A stretch of DNA of 64,000 nt from Cytophagales bacterium (GCA_020403045.1 JADBYK010000033.1:1-64000), one strand, 5' to 3'. Shown: positions 26,188 to 35,837, counted from the stretch's first letter. Numbers and translations: made by a program. The notes: generated from the letters alone by a model not told the origin.

Positions 26188-26352
26188 AACTCTATCTTTT
26201 TAACTTTTTAATTAACATCTTCATTCTATAGAATTCAGAATTTAGAATTTAGAATTTAGAATTCGGAATTCGGAATTCGGAATTCAGTTTCAATAAGGTC
26301 ATTCTGTATTCTGTATTCTAAATTCTATCTTCCAAATTCTTACTTTCAAACA
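26188..26352. repeat. AATTC-type tandem repeats with inverted partner
   Basis: About 26225-26288 contains repeated GAATTTA and GGAATTC units. The following 26300-26340 carries inverted ATTCTGTATTCTGTATTCTAAATTCT units, so the two halves can pair imperfectly. It separates the sigma-factor gene from its small membrane partner. Confidence 0.7.
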
Positions 26353-26916
26353 TTAGCTCACCACATCATCATAAAACCGTTGCAACCTTTTACGAAGTGC
26401 GAGTATTGCATATCGCTTTCTCGACAGCAGCGTATTGATAGAGATACCCGTCTCGTCTGCTATCTCGCGAAAACTTTTTTCCTCCATTTCATTTTGGATG
26501 AAAATCTCCCGTTGATCAGCGGGCAATTCAGCCAGTGCATCGGTGATCTCGTCCCAAATGGCTTCCCTTAGCAATGTTGATTCAGGGGTATTATCCAGAT
26601 CCGGTAAAATATCCTGTAACGTCAGCGGCACATCATCCTCTTTCCCAGTGATCCATTCAAAATCCGTGCGCTGCGGACGTGAAGCATCTCTGCGATAGCG
26701 ATCAATGATCTTATTACGGGCAACACTATAGAGCCAGGAAGTAACTCGATCCAACGATTCAATGGTTTCGAACCCAGAGACAAACTGAAAAAACACATCC
26801 TGAAGAATATCCTCTGCCTCTTCCACCGATGACACTCTGCTCCGGATGAATCCGAGCAGTTTGTCTTTCTCATTCAGGAATGTGTTTTCTTTTATTTGTT
26901 GCATCGCCAAATCCAT
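26353..26916 (-). CDS. ECF-type RNA polymerase sigma factor
   Basis: A 187-residue sigma-70-family factor from ATG 26916; the longer frame would use TTG. Region 2 contains EEAEDILQDVFFQFV and WLYSVARNKIIDRYRR, the DNA-melting and -10 recognition part. Region 4 contains LPADQREIFIQNEMEEKSFREIADETGISINTLLSRKRYAI, a typical helix-turn-helix. It directs RNA polymerase to an unknown regulon. The neighbour at 25837 may control it. A second ATG (26904) is also possible. Confidence 0.92.
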   Translation of the reverse strand: MDLAMQQIKENTFLNEKDKLLGFIRSRVSSVEEAEDILQDVFFQFVSGFETIESLDRVTSWLYSVARNKIIDRYRRDASRPQRTDFEWITGKEDDVPLTLQDILPDLDNTPESTLLREAIWDEITDALAELPADQREIFIQNEMEEKSFREIADETGISINTLLSRKRYAILALRKRLQRFYDDVVS

Positions 26917-27011
26917 CTGCCGCGCCAATTTTTACCATAGACGGCAAACCCTTAGGTATTATTTTACAAAACTGTAAAAAAGAATGCGCAAGTAGTGATC
27001 GCCAAAGTGAC

Positions 27012-27019
27012 TACTTTTG
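27012..27019 (+). promoter_or_regulatory. Putative -7 box of the hydrolase gene
   Basis: TACTTTTG is an exact TANNTTTG match 16 bases upstream of the ATG at 27036. No clear -33 TTTG lies at the right distance. Confidence 0.35.
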
Positions 27020-27035
27020 AAGCCTGGAAAACGTC

Positions 27036-27821
27036 ATGCATATTTTCTACGCCAATTCGCAGCTCGCGTACACCAAATCGGGTGCTGGAGAGGCCGTTTT
27101 AGTTCTTTTCCACGGGTTCGGCCAAGATCACAGCGCATTTCACAAGTGGGTTGATGCGTTGAAGGAATCACATACACTTTACACATTCGATTTGTTCTTT
27201 CACGGAGCCAGTCATTGGCATAGCCGAAGCCCTGTAGAAAAAGACGATTGGAAAGAAATCATGCTTTTGTTTTTAGAAAAAGAAAACATTGAAAAATTTG
27301 GTGTAGTTGGATTTAGTCTGGGCGGAAAGTTTGCCATGATTACCGTAGAAACTTTTCCCTCTCAGGTAACAGAACTCACACTACTTGCGCCTGATGGTAT
27401 CAAGACCAGTTTCTGGTATAGCCTAGCTACTTACCCTATTGCTGTAAGAGCTCTTTTTAAAAGCATGATACTACATCCCAATCGCCTTTACAGACTGACA
27501 AAACTATTGAGAAGATTGAAAATAGTAGATCAAGGGTTGTTGCGCTTTGCAGAGTCTCAGATGGATACAGAAGAAAAACGGAGACGTGTATATTTTGCAT
27601 GGGTCTACTTTCGGCACTTAAAACCGGACCTTTTCCAACTCACATCTTTACTCAATCAACATGCCATACCGTGTAGGCTTCTGATTGGTAAATACGACAA
27701 GGTGATTCAAGCTGAAAACATGAAGACGTTTGTAGGGAAAATCAGAAAAATACAGTTTGCCGTGATAGACGCGGGGCACAATGACCTAATTCCAAAGTCT
27801 GTTATTTATCTCTCAAAATGA
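27036..27821 (+). CDS. Alpha/beta hydrolase
   Basis: A 261-residue cytoplasmic alpha/beta-hydrolase with no signal peptide. The oxyanion region FHGFGQDHSAFHKWVD is near residue 28. The nucleophile elbow GFSLGG (Ser about 94) follows FGVVG, LIGKYDKVI carries the acid aspartate and DAGHNDL carries the catalytic histidine. A lid region rich in basic residues (RLTKLLRRLKIVDQ) separates strands 6 and 7. The substrate is not deducible. It is transcribed divergently from the sigma factor and convergent with the outer-membrane protein gene. Confidence 0.88.
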   Translation: MHIFYANSQLAYTKSGAGEAVLVLFHGFGQDHSAFHKWVDALKESHTLYTFDLFFHGASHWHSRSPVEKDDWKEIMLLFLEKENIEKFGVVGFSLGGKFAMITVETFPSQVTELTLLAPDGIKTSFWYSLATYPIAVRALFKSMILHPNRLYRLTKLLRRLKIVDQGLLRFAESQMDTEEKRRRVYFAWVYFRHLKPDLFQLTSLLNQHAIPCRLLIGKYDKVIQAENMKTFVGKIRKIQFAVIDAGHNDLIPKSVIYLSK

Positions 27822-27848
27822 ATTTAAAATTGCTGGTTTCAACAATCG

Positions 27849-28709
27849 CTAAAAGGCAAAATGATAGCCCACACTTATATTCACTGGCAACGGCTTTGTT
27901 AACCCTGTTATCGTGGGGTTATTCTGCAGTGCAGTGAAATCCCGATCAAATTCAGAAGGGCGAAACGCAACGACCAAACCAAAAAGCCAATAGTTAGTTG
28001 GCGTTCTTCGTGACTTAAGCTGAACGCCTCCGCCCAGCGAAAACCCATTGTACAATTTGTTGTACTGTGATGCCCCAATTACAGCAATGGCAGCGTTGTA
28101 GCCATACATCAAACTAAAATATGGAGATAACCTGTTGTCAGGGGCGGTTTTCAGTGTGACTCCTCCATTGATGCCTAAACCGGCTATTGCGTACCCACCA
28201 GCTAAAAATACACCCACATGCTTGCTAGGCAAAACCGTGAGCCGGGCACCAAAACCACCGTAGTCAATACCAAGGCCCGCACCAAAGCGAAAATAGGAGT
28301 AGTCCGATTCCGAAAAACCCGATGGTTTACTAATGACCAGTTTATCCTCCTCTGCATATTTATTTCTGTTGGCAGTCACAACATCCTTCGGAGCAGCACG
28401 CAGCTTTATATCTCTAATATATAGCTGTATCCCAAACTCGTTTAAAAACCGCGCAACGGAAACTTTTTTTTGATACTCTATTTCAGTTAAAAACGTGACA
28501 GAATAAATTTCCGTAAGGTTGAAGCTCCCAGCCTCAGTGAACAACGACCGGTTCGAAACATTGATAATGTCTGTACTGACACGCGTACTATCTACCAGTT
28601 TAATCAACGTAGTTTGACCGCGTAGTTCCAAGTTGCCTATGAAAAAGAAAACCAGTACCATGGCCAGCCCAGTTAATTTCCTAGCTTTACCCACTGAAAA
28701 AAAACTCAT
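27849..28709 (-). CDS. Outer-membrane beta-barrel-like protein
   Basis: A 286-residue exported protein with a signal peptide (LTGLAMVLVFFFIGNLELRGQ). The first third resembles a small secreted domain (TTLIKLVDSTRVSTDIINVSNRS). The remainder has alternating hydrophobic strands (FRFGAGLGIDYGGFGARLTV, GVFLAGGYAIAG, YFSLMYGYNAAI) and ends in VSYHFAF-like VGYHFAF. A terminal phenylalanine is the usual outer-membrane barrel signal. Probably an outer-membrane or porin-like protein of unknown role. No operon partner. Confidence 0.75.
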   Translation of the reverse strand: MSFFSVGKARKLTGLAMVLVFFFIGNLELRGQTTLIKLVDSTRVSTDIINVSNRSLFTEAGSFNLTEIYSVTFLTEIEYQKKVSVARFLNEFGIQLYIRDIKLRAAPKDVVTANRNKYAEEDKLVISKPSGFSESDYSYFRFGAGLGIDYGGFGARLTVLPSKHVGVFLAGGYAIAGLGINGGVTLKTAPDNRLSPYFSLMYGYNAAIAVIGASQYNKLYNGFSLGGGVQLKSRRTPTNYWLFGLVVAFRPSEFDRDFTALQNNPTITGLTKPLPVNISVGYHFAF

Positions 28710-28762
28710 AATTTTAGATGTAAATGAGCCTAAAAATAGCTAGAATAATCCGACTAGACACC

Positions 28763-28770
28763 TAAATTTG
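28763..28770 (+). promoter_or_regulatory. Putative -7 box of purL
   Basis: TAAATTTG matches TANNTTTG 17 bases upstream of the purL ATG. The -33 region is not convincing. Confidence 0.35.
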
Positions 28771-28786
28771 CGCTTTCAAAAAGCAA

Positions 28787-31700
28787 ATGATTGTATTCTT
28801 TCGCTCACCTTCCAACGTCATCTACTCCGTTGGCCATTCAACTCCCTTTTCAACATCCGATTTCGAAAAACTGACCTGGCTGTTTGGTGGTGCAAAACCT
28901 CTTACTGAAAAATCACTCTCAGGGAAGTTTATTGGGCCGAGAAAGGAAATGATCACCCCTTGGAGCACTAATGCGGTAGAGATTACTCAAACCATGGGTA
29001 TTTCCGGCATCATGCGAATTGAAGAGTTCTTCGAGTCCACCTCAGATGTTCCGACCTATGATCGGATGTTGCAACACTTATACGAAACACTGGATCAGGA
29101 AATCTTCACGATTCACCACACACCCGAACCGATTCTGGAAATTAGCGACATCAAAAAATATAGTGAAGAAGAAGGCCTTGCCTTAAGTGAAGAAGAAATA
29201 GAATACCTGACAGAAGTCAGCTTTAAACTAGGCAGAAAATTAACCGACAGCGAAGTGTTTGGGTTTTCACAAGTCAACTCCGAACACTGTCGCCATAAAA
29301 TATTCAATGGCACTTTTATTATTGATGGCGAAGAAAAAAAATCAACGCTCTTTCAACTAATCAAAAAGACATCGAAAGAAAATCCAAACTACATCGTATC
29401 TGCTTACAAAGACAACGTAGCCTTTATCAAAGGTCCACGGATCGAGCAGTTCGCTCCTACCCAACAAGATGTGCCCGACTATTTTGCCATTACCGATTTT
29501 GACTCTGTCATTTCTCTAAAAGCTGAAACTCATAATTTTCCAACAACAGTTGAACCCTTTAATGGCGCAGCTACGGGATCGGGAGGCGAAATTCGCGATC
29601 GACTCGCTGGAGGTAAAGGCTCGCTGCCGCTAGCTGGAACAGCAGTATATATGACTTCCTACTCGCGACTAGAAGAAAATAGAAGTTGGGAAAAGAATTT
29701 ATCGCCCAGAAATTGGCTCTATCAAACGCCCGCAGAAATTTTGATCAAAGCCTCTGACGGAGCCAGTGATTTCGGAAATAAGTTTGGGCAACCACTGATC
29801 TGCGGAAGCCTGCTGACTTTTGAGCATATCGAAAACAATAAAAAATTTGGTTACGACAAAGTGATCATGCAGGCGGGTGGTATTGGCTTTGGAAAAGAAA
29901 AAGATAGCCAAAAAGAACACTTGCAAGCGGGCGATCAAATTGTGATGATGGGTGGTGATAACTATCGAATCGGCATGGGCGGTGCAGCTGTGTCATCTGT
30001 TACTACTGGGCAGTTCGCCAACGCACTCGAACTTAATGCGATTCAGCGTTCCAATCCGGAAATGCAAAAGCGTGTGATGAATGCGATTCGCGCGATGGTA
30101 GAGTCTGATAATAATCCAATTGTTTCCATTCACGACCATGGAGCAGGAGGGCACTTAAATTGTTTCTCGGAATTGCTGGAGGAAACAGGAGGCACCATTG
30201 AAGTGGACAAAATTCCAGTGGGAGATCCAACTCTTTCCTCAAAAGAAATTATCAGCAACGAATCGCAAGAACGGATGGGAGTTGCCATTCACCAAAAAGA
30301 TGTAGATGCACTTAAGCGTGTCTCAGATCGTGAACGTGCACCGATGTATGTAGTCGGGCACGCAACTGGCGATCATAAGTTTAAATTTGCCGGGCCAAAT
30401 AATTCGATCAACCCCGTTGAGCTGGAGATGAATCATTTATTTGGCTCTTCCCCAAAAACTATTCTTACCGATAAAACAACAGCGGCTGATTTTTCTGATA
30501 TCATTTACGATCCAACGAAACTGAAATTTTACGTTGAACAAGTATTGCAATTAGAGGCCGTTGCCTGCAAGGATTGGTTGACTAACAAGGTAGATCGATC
30601 AGTATCAGGAAAAGTGGCCACCCAACAAACCTGTGGTCCTATTCAACTTCCGTTGAACAATGTCTCAGTAATGGCGTTGGATTTTTTAAGCAATAAAGGC
30701 ATTGCAACTTCCATAGGACACGCTCCTGTTGCTGCATTGGTCGATCCCGCCAAGGGAAGTAAATTGGCGATAGCTGAAGCGCTGACCAACCTGGTTTGGG
30801 CACCCTTAACACACGGGCTTAAAGGCGTATCGCTTAGTGCGAATTGGATGTGGCCGGCAAAAAATGAAGGAGAAAATGCACGCCTCTATCAAGCGGTAGA
30901 AGCAGTAAGTCAGTTTGCATGTGCGTTGGGCATCAATATTCCTACAGGGAAAGATTCACTTTCAATGACACAAAAGTATCCGAAAGGAGAAGTCGTCTAC
31001 GCACCCGGAACAGTAATCATCTCTGCAGTGGCAGAAGTTAGTGATATACGCAAAACAATTACGCCCGCATTGGAGCCAATTGTAGGTTCACAACTCATCT
31101 ATGTTGATTTCTCAAAAGACGATTTCAAATTAGGAGGTAGTAGTTTTGGTCAAGTGGCGAATCAACTAGGTAAGGAAGCCCCTACTATCAAAGATGATGC
31201 TTACTTTATCAGGGCATTTGAAACTATTCAGGCATTGGTTGAGGAACACCTCGTTCTTGCCGGGCATGACATTTCTTCAGGAGGATTGATCACAACGCTG
31301 TTAGAAATGTGTTTTCCCACTTTGAATAGTGGTATTGAATTGAATATTGACTCGTTAGGAAATGATCTAATAAAAATACTTTTTTCTGAGAACCCAGGAG
31401 TTGTCATTCAAGTTAACTCTGAGCAAGCATTACAAGTCTTAAAAAATCAAAACCTAAGGTACTACATCATTGGCACTGTGACCAACGATTACCAGCTGAC
31501 TATCTCAACTTCAACATTCAACCCCGATAGCTATCGGGGTCAACATTCAACATTCAACATTTCCGAATTGAGAGATACCTGGTTCCACACCTCCTACCTG
31601 CTCGATAAAATCCAACGGCCAAAAGGTCACGCTGAAAAGAGGAAAGTCAATTTTAAAAAGCAACCACTCTCCTACCAATTTCAATCGGGCTTCGATGGGA

Positions 31701-32503
31701 AATTCTCAACCTATGGAGTCGATCCCAAACGAAGAACACCATCTGGTATAAAAGCAGCGATCATAAGAGAGAAGGGAGTGAACGGAGATCGTGAGATGGC
31801 GCACGCTCTTTACCTTGCTGGCTTTGATGTGAAAGATGTTCACATGACAGACCTTGTGGCAGGCAGGGAAGATTTAAGTGGCGTAAACATGATAGTATTT
31901 GTGGGTGGCTTCTCTAATTCCGATGTGTTGGGTTCTGCAAAAGGTTGGGCTGGTTCATTCTTATACAATCCAAAAGCAAAAGCAGCATTAGATAATTTCT
32001 ATGCACGACCTGATACATTAAGTTTAGGTGTGTGCAATGGTTGTCAGTTAATGATGGAATTAGGATTGGTCTATCGCGAAATGCCAATGGCGGATCATCC
32101 TAAAATGCATCACAATGGTTCAGGCAAATTTGAATCAACTTTCATTACCATTAGTATTCCTAAAAATAATTCGGTCATGCTGTCCAGCTATGAAGGCGCG
32201 AAGCTTGGTGTTTGGTTGGCGCACGGGGAGGGAATGTTTAAACTAGAAGGTCAAGCCAACTACAAAATTGGTGCAACATTTACGTATTTAGAATATCCTG
32301 GTAATCCCAATGACAGCGAATACTCGATTGCCTCGTTGTATTCTCAAGACGGAAGACACCTGGCAATCATGCCTCATATTGAGAGAAGTCTATTTCCATG
32401 GAATTGGCCGCACTACCCTACCGAAAGAAAACAACAAGACGAAATCTCTCCGTGGTTTGAAGCTTTTGTAAATGCCAGAAATTGGGTGGAGCTCCAGTTA
32501 TAG
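28787..32503 (+). CDS. purL: Phosphoribosylformylglycinamidine synthase (large type)
   Basis: The 1238-residue single-chain FGAM synthase of purine biosynthesis converts FGAR, glutamine and ATP to FGAM. The N-terminal PurS-like domain is followed by a linker with [13 protein letters not shown]. The two AIR-synthase-like halves carry [27 protein letters not shown] near residue 245, HDHGAGGH and the later GKDSLSM. The glutaminase domain has the nucleophile in [10 protein letters not shown] (Cys about 1085) and MPHIERSLF. Residues about 906-926 are encoded by an in-frame repeat that includes a perfect 18-bp palindrome (31522-31539), at a spot where other PurL proteins have a loop before the LRDTWF strand. 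Otherwise full length and intact. Confidence 0.96.
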   Translation: MIVFFRSPSNVIYSVGHSTPFSTSDFEKLTWLFGGAKPLTEKSLSGKFIGPRKEMITPWSTNAVEITQTMGISGIMRIEEFFESTSDVPTYDRMLQHLYETLDQEIFTIHHTPEPILEISDIKKYSEEEGLALSEEEIEYLTEVSFKLGRKLTDSEVFGFSQVNSEHCRHKIFNGTFIIDGEEKKSTLFQLIKKTSKENPNYIVSAYKDNVAFIKGPRIEQFAPTQQDVPDYFAITDFDSVISLKAETHNFPTTVEPFNGAATGSGGEIRDRLAGGKGSLPLAGTAVYMTSYSRLEENRSWEKNLSPRNWLYQTPAEILIKASDGASDFGNKFGQPLICGSLLTFEHIENNKKFGYDKVIMQAGGIGFGKEKDSQKEHLQAGDQIVMMGGDNYRIGMGGAAVSSVTTGQFANALELNAIQRSNPEMQKRVMNAIRAMVESDNNPIVSIHDHGAGGHLNCFSELLEETGGTIEVDKIPVGDPTLSSKEIISNESQERMGVAIHQKDVDALKRVSDRERAPMYVVGHATGDHKFKFAGPNNSINPVELEMNHLFGSSPKTILTDKTTAADFSDIIYDPTKLKFYVEQVLQLEAVACKDWLTNKVDRSVSGKVATQQTCGPIQLPLNNVSVMALDFLSNKGIATSIGHAPVAALVDPAKGSKLAIAEALTNLVWAPLTHGLKGVSLSANWMWPAKNEGENARLYQAVEAVSQFACALGINIPTGKDSLSMTQKYPKGEVVYAPGTVIISAVAEVSDIRKTITPALEPIVGSQLIYVDFSKDDFKLGGSSFGQVANQLGKEAPTIKDDAYFIRAFETIQALVEEHLVLAGHDISSGGLITTLLEMCFPTLNSGIELNIDSLGNDLIKILFSENPGVVIQVNSEQALQVLKNQNLRYYIIGTVTNDYQLTISTSTFNPDSYRGQHSTFNISELRDTWFHTSYLLDKIQRPKGHAEKRKVNFKKQPLSYQFQSGFDGKFSTYGVDPKRRTPSGIKAAIIREKGVNGDREMAHALYLAGFDVKDVHMTDLVAGREDLSGVNMIVFVGGFSNSDVLGSAKGWAGSFLYNPKAKAALDNFYARPDTLSLGVCNGCQLMMELGLVYREMPMADHPKMHHNGSGKFESTFITISIPKNNSVMLSSYEGAKLGVWLAHGEGMFKLEGQANYKIGATFTYLEYPGNPNDSEYSIASLYSQDGRHLAIMPHIERSLFPWNWPHYPTERKQQDEISPWFEAFVNARNWVELQL
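31507..31560 (+). repeat. In-frame palindromic repeat inside purL
   Basis: The segment TTCAACATTCAAC, then CCCCGATAGCTATCGGGG (31522-31539, perfect 18-bp palindrome), then CAACATTCAACATTCAACA looks like this genome's intergenic repeats but is read through in frame. The flanking ATTCAAC units match the pfkA-pgk spacer. It adds about 18 residues to the protein between the TIS and SELRDTW segments. Confidence 0.7.
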
Positions 32504-32607
32504 ACGCTTTCACAACTCAAAATTCGTCAGTTAGAAAAATTTAACTGAAATCGGTAAACCAAAATTCAAAACTTGCGTTACTAGTATTGCTAATCAATTT
32601 AATAGTA

Positions 32608-32922
32608 ATGCTACCAAAGATAAAAAAAGCTGTTTTTATAACCCTAGCGGGGCTTTTTTTACTACTTGGAGCAGGTTTAGATCAATTCGCTATTAAGGCT
32701 ACGGTTCAGTCACAACAGGCAACAGAAGAGTCTACTGAGACCGAAATAGACCAAGCGATAGAAACAAAACGGCACACAATACGAAAGGCGAAACAATCTT
32801 CAGTTAGCTTTCTTTCGCACCCTAAATTTAGTGAATCAACCAAACCACCTGGGTTTGCAGGTTACGCAACACCTTCTCTTCAATCTAACAGATACCTACT
32901 CTATCGGTCACTTTTGATTTAA
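32608..32922 (+). CDS. Small exported protein of unknown function
   Basis: 104 residues from the ATG at 32608, which gives a typical signal-like N-terminus (MLPKIKKAVFITLAGLFLLLGAG). An ATG seven codons upstream is possible. The rest is hydrophilic (Gln/Thr/Glu-rich) and ends with a basic-aromatic YLLYRSLLI. No recognised domain. It stands about 100 bp after purL and shows no obvious link to it. Confidence 0.5.
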   Translation: MLPKIKKAVFITLAGLFLLLGAGLDQFAIKATVQSQQATEESTETEIDQAIETKRHTIRKAKQSSVSFLSHPKFSESTKPPGFAGYATPSLQSNRYLLYRSLLI

Positions 32923-33003
32923 AAATAAGAACCTCCAGTTGGCTGCTTCGCATACGAGCAACAGCGATCAGTTCTTTTTTAATTACAATCAAAAAATATC
33001 GAT

Positions 33004-33105
33004 ATGAAAAATTCAGAAAAACCTAACACGGGTCATTCCATTGCTTGGTCCATCATTGTAATCTACTTTTTGGGCATTTCCTTGCTTTCATTTTCACTAG
33101 TATGA
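33004..33105 (+). CDS. 33-residue single-helix membrane peptide
   Basis: ATG at 33004, TGA at 33103-33105. A short polar start (MKNSEKPNTGHS) is followed by one transmembrane helix (WSIIVIYFLGISLLSFSLV). Its stop overlaps the start of the next gene as ATGA, so translation is probably coupled. Function unknown. Confidence 0.5.
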   Translation: MKNSEKPNTGHSIAWSIIVIYFLGISLLSFSLV

Positions 33106-33278
33106 AAGAGAGATCCACCATGTTAGACTACTGTAAGAAGGTCTTACAGTGTGTGAGCTTTGATGTTCGCTTGTTTCGTAAGGAATACAAGAAAGCAATT
33201 CGTTGGCTGGCACCAATTGAGGTTCAGGAACTGAAGCAATGGCTTCGCCAAAATAGATCACAGACACTTTCCACCTAA
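33102..33278 (+). CDS. Small basic cytoplasmic protein
   Basis: 58 residues from the ATG at 33102 (ATGA overlap with the preceding peptide gene). An internal ATG at 33120 would give 52 residues starting MLDYCKKVL. The sequence is a short, helical, basic protein (FDVRLFRKEYKKAIRWLAPIEVQELKQWL) that resembles small conserved Bacteroidota proteins I remember without a known function. The gene ends nine bases before the SPFH lipoprotein gene. Confidence 0.6.
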   Translation: MKERSTMLDYCKKVLQCVSFDVRLFRKEYKKAIRWLAPIEVQELKQWLRQNRSQTLST

Positions 33279-33287
33279 TTATATTTT

Positions 33288-34073
33288 ATGAAAACTCGCA
33301 TAGTAACAACATGTTTTTTGTTTGTCTTTCTATTCACTAGCTGTGCTATTGTTCGGCAAGGCGAAATAGGAGTAAAAAGAAAAATGGGAAAGTTGAGCCC
33401 CAATTTCAGTGGCCCCGGTGCTGTTGGTTTCAATCCTTTCACTTCGAAAGTTATCAAAATGCCTATCCGCACGATGAATATGGAGATTAATGCCAACCTA
33501 CCTTCCAAAGAAGGACTAAATGTGGTGGCCGTCATCTCGATTTTGTATCGGATGCAACCAGCCAAAGCACCTGCTATTATTGAAACGATCGGTGTTGGTA
33601 ATGAAGTGAATGTGATCAGCAGCGTTTTCCGATCTTCTGCCGCAGATGTGTGTTCCCGTTTTTTTGCAAAAGATATGCATTCGGTGCAACGCGCAAACAT
33701 TGAAAAAGAAGTAACCGAGCAGATGTCGAAAATCCTTTTGCCAAGAGGTTTTGAAATCGAAGCCGTGCTGTTGAAAAATATCCAACTGCCGCCAGGCTTG
33801 GCAAGAGCTGTAGAAGAAAAATTAGAAGCCGAGCAACAAGCGCAGCGTATGGAGTTTTTGCTTGATCGTGAAAAACGCGAGGCACAGCGGAAGATAATTG
33901 AAGCTGAGGGTATTCGCGACTCACAAAAGATCATTGCCGAAGGACTGACCAAACCCATCATTGAGTGGCAGAGTATTGAAGCCTTCCGGGAGTTGGCTAA
34001 ATCACCGAATTCTAAAATAATCATGACCGATGGAAAAACACCGTTGCTAATCAACCCTACAATAGACAAATAA
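33288..34073 (+). CDS. SPFH/prohibitin-family lipoprotein
   Basis: A 261-residue protein with a lipobox FTSC (Cys19) followed by the SPFH (Band 7) domain (GEIGVKRKMGKLSPNFSGPGAVGFNPF, VVAVISILYRM, SVFRSSAADVCSRFFAKDM). The C-terminal half is a long helix with a heptad-rich stretch (LARAVEEKLEAEQQAQRMEFLLDREKREAQRKIIEAEG), as in prohibitins. Family members build large ring or cage assemblies on membranes and chaperone proteases or organise lipid domains. A lipidated SPFH protein would be anchored to a periplasm-facing leaflet. Upstream are two small coupled genes; a terminator-like hairpin follows. Confidence 0.88.
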   Translation: MKTRIVTTCFLFVFLFTSCAIVRQGEIGVKRKMGKLSPNFSGPGAVGFNPFTSKVIKMPIRTMNMEINANLPSKEGLNVVAVISILYRMQPAKAPAIIETIGVGNEVNVISSVFRSSAADVCSRFFAKDMHSVQRANIEKEVTEQMSKILLPRGFEIEAVLLKNIQLPPGLARAVEEKLEAEQQAQRMEFLLDREKREAQRKIIEAEGIRDSQKIIAEGLTKPIIEWQSIEAFRELAKSPNSKIIMTDGKTPLLINPTIDK

Positions 34074-34081
34074 AACTAAAC

Positions 34082-34110
34082 GGGGGATAGAACGAGGATA
34101 CCTATCCCCC
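34082..34110 (+). terminator. Probable terminator after the SPFH gene
   Basis: GGGGGATA pairs with TATCCCCC across a 13-base loop, nine bases after the stop codon. Only CATTTTG follows, so the T-tract is weak. Confidence 0.5.
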
Positions 34111-34142
34111 CATTTTGTACACTCCTTAAAAAATCATTGACC

Positions 34143-35015
34143 ATGAAAACCAATCTATCGTTTGCTTTGCTTGCGTGTCTGGCGTTGCAATTTACTTCAC
34201 TCTCCACAAGCGGCCAGCTGAGTATTGGCAATACTCAATTCAAAACGATAAAAGCTGCGTTTGCTCACCGAGACGAAGCTTCCTGGTTGGACTTAAGCGG
34301 CCAAGGATTGACCGAGTTACCAGACTCACTTTTTGCATTAATAAGTATTCAGTATTTAGACCTAAGTAAGAACCATCTTGAGTCTATTCCGGCAAGAATT
34401 AAAGAACTTAAGAAATTGAAATACTTGGTTCTTTCCTACAACGAGATCAAGCAACTTCCGGGCGAAATCAAAGAGCTGAAATTGCTACAAAGCCTTTACC
34501 TTGATCATAATAGAAATCTTGAAATAGATCAGGCGATCATTGTGCTCGCAGAACTACCCTCTTTGAAAACGCTAAGTTTGGCGGGCGACAATATCTCCGT
34601 TGTACCCCAGAGCATCACAAAAGTGAAGCGACTTGAAACACTTGACGTCTCGGATAACCTCATCTCAAATCTACCTGAAAACATACCCGAACTTCGCAAG
34701 CTCCGTGTGCTTTACATCAATAATGATGCATACTTCAACCTGGAAAAAAATGTTCGACTCATCAGTAAGATGAAAAACCTCACCGAACTCCATGTTGAAA
34801 ATGACGGTCTTACTAGCGTTCCGTCCAACATTAAGGATCTATCGAGATTAGAATATCTATTTCTTGTGGGTAATAAAATAAATGAGTTACCTCCCGAAAT
34901 CAAACAGATGAAACATCTTCGATTCCTCGATGTATCTGACAATCCAATGCCCCCGCTGCTAAATGACGACAAGCTAGATCCGAAGTTGGTCATTCGACTG
35001 AACAGACGGAACTAA
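34143..35015 (+). CDS. Secreted leucine-rich-repeat protein
   Basis: 290 residues from the ATG at 34143 (the longer frame uses TTG). A signal peptide ends at about LSTSG/Q. The mature protein is a row of about nine leucine-rich repeats of 23 residues, for example LDLSGQGLTELPDSLFAL, LDLSKNHLESIPARIKELK, LVLSYNEIKQLPGEIKELK and so on to FLDVSDNPMPPLL. The pattern LxxLxLxxNxLxxLPxxIxxLxx is the bacterial short-repeat type. It is probably a protein- or surface-binding scaffold in the envelope. Confidence 0.9.
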   Translation: MKTNLSFALLACLALQFTSLSTSGQLSIGNTQFKTIKAAFAHRDEASWLDLSGQGLTELPDSLFALISIQYLDLSKNHLESIPARIKELKKLKYLVLSYNEIKQLPGEIKELKLLQSLYLDHNRNLEIDQAIIVLAELPSLKTLSLAGDNISVVPQSITKVKRLETLDVSDNLISNLPENIPELRKLRVLYINNDAYFNLEKNVRLISKMKNLTELHVENDGLTSVPSNIKDLSRLEYLFLVGNKINELPPEIKQMKHLRFLDVSDNPMPPLLNDDKLDPKLVIRLNRRN

Positions 35016-35056
35016 ATAGAAACTAATTTGAAATACTCATTAAAATAAAACTAGTT

Positions 35057-35272
35057 ATGAAATGGATCGTGATGGAAGAAAATCCACAACCTGATAACTA
35101 CATCGCTGTGATGGTGGCAGAAGAGAACCGCGTGCTTCGGGCTGAGAGTAAGCCTTGTGCCATTTTCAAATCCAGTGATGAGGCTATTCTGCATGCAAGG
35201 AAATTGCGGGAACAATATAAAGTGAGGAACATTCGAATTTTCTATATGGAATCAAGCACTGCATTCGTATAG
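35057..35272 (+). CDS. Small hypothetical protein
   Basis: A 71-residue soluble protein. It has a beta strand start (KWIVMEENPQPDNYIAVMVAEENRVLRAES), then a helix (SDEAILHARKLREQYKVRNIRIFYMESS). No signal peptide and no recognised family. Codon use and spacing match the neighbours, so it is likely a real gene. Confidence 0.6.
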   Translation: MKWIVMEENPQPDNYIAVMVAEENRVLRAESKPCAIFKSSDEAILHARKLREQYKVRNIRIFYMESSTAFV

Positions 35273-35312
35273 AGTTAGCAACCCACGAAACCATAACCCA
35301 AATAAAAATCAA

Positions 35313-35837
35313 ATGAAACCATTTTCAAGCGTACTGATTATAGGCAGCTGCATTTTCGTTGTTGCAATTATGACAACTAAAACCGTATGGGGCCAAGAGG
35401 GAACTCTCATTGACCTAGACAAAGCAAAACGACAATTGCAAAGTGAAAGAGAAACGATCTTTATAGAAGCACTAAAACTTTCGATATCGCAAGCAGCGGT
35501 ATTCCATCCGATCTACGTGAAATTCAACAATGAAAAACGTGTTCTCGATGATCAACTCATTTCACTTTTTGTCAATTATGGCAACAACTATCAACAATTA
35601 AATCTTCCTTTGATGACCAAGTTTATTGCTCAGACTGAGCGATACCAAGAACGAGAATTAGCGGTCCGTAAAAAGTACTACAAGCTACTTAGCGAAGCCA
35701 TCAATATTGAAATTGGATCTCAATTTTATGAAGTAGATGATTTCATCTCCACCAGCCTTCGGTTAAATATACTTACTGGATTACCTTTTACCGGCTCTAT
35801 TACAAGAGTATCCGAAAATCAGAATCCACCTCGTTGA
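35313..35837 (+). CDS. Exported helical protein, Spy/CpxP-like
   Basis: A 174-residue protein with a signal peptide (cleavage near WGQ, about residue 28). The mature part is helical and carries the periplasmic-chaperone-like pattern EALKLSISQAAVFHPIYVKFNNEKRVLDDQLISLFVNYG, similar to the LTxxQ helix of Spy/CpxP. A second helix pair with RYQERELAVRKKYYKLLSEAI follows. It is inferred to be a periplasmic stress or chaperone-type protein. It precedes terC by 48 bp on the same strand, and a shared transcript is plausible. Confidence 0.6.
   Translation: MKPFSSVLIIGSCIFVVAIMTTKTVWGQEGTLIDLDKAKRQLQSERETIFIEALKLSISQAAVFHPIYVKFNNEKRVLDDQLISLFVNYGNNYQQLNLPLMTKFIAQTERYQERELAVRKKYYKLLSEAINIEIGSQFYEVDDFISTSLRLNILTGLPFTGSITRVSENQNPPR

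Noticed and set aside
33275-34069. 264-codon open frame antisense to the SPFH gene
   Set aside because: Its length mirrors the real gene on the other strand, it has no signal or domain, and the SPFH protein is clearly coding.
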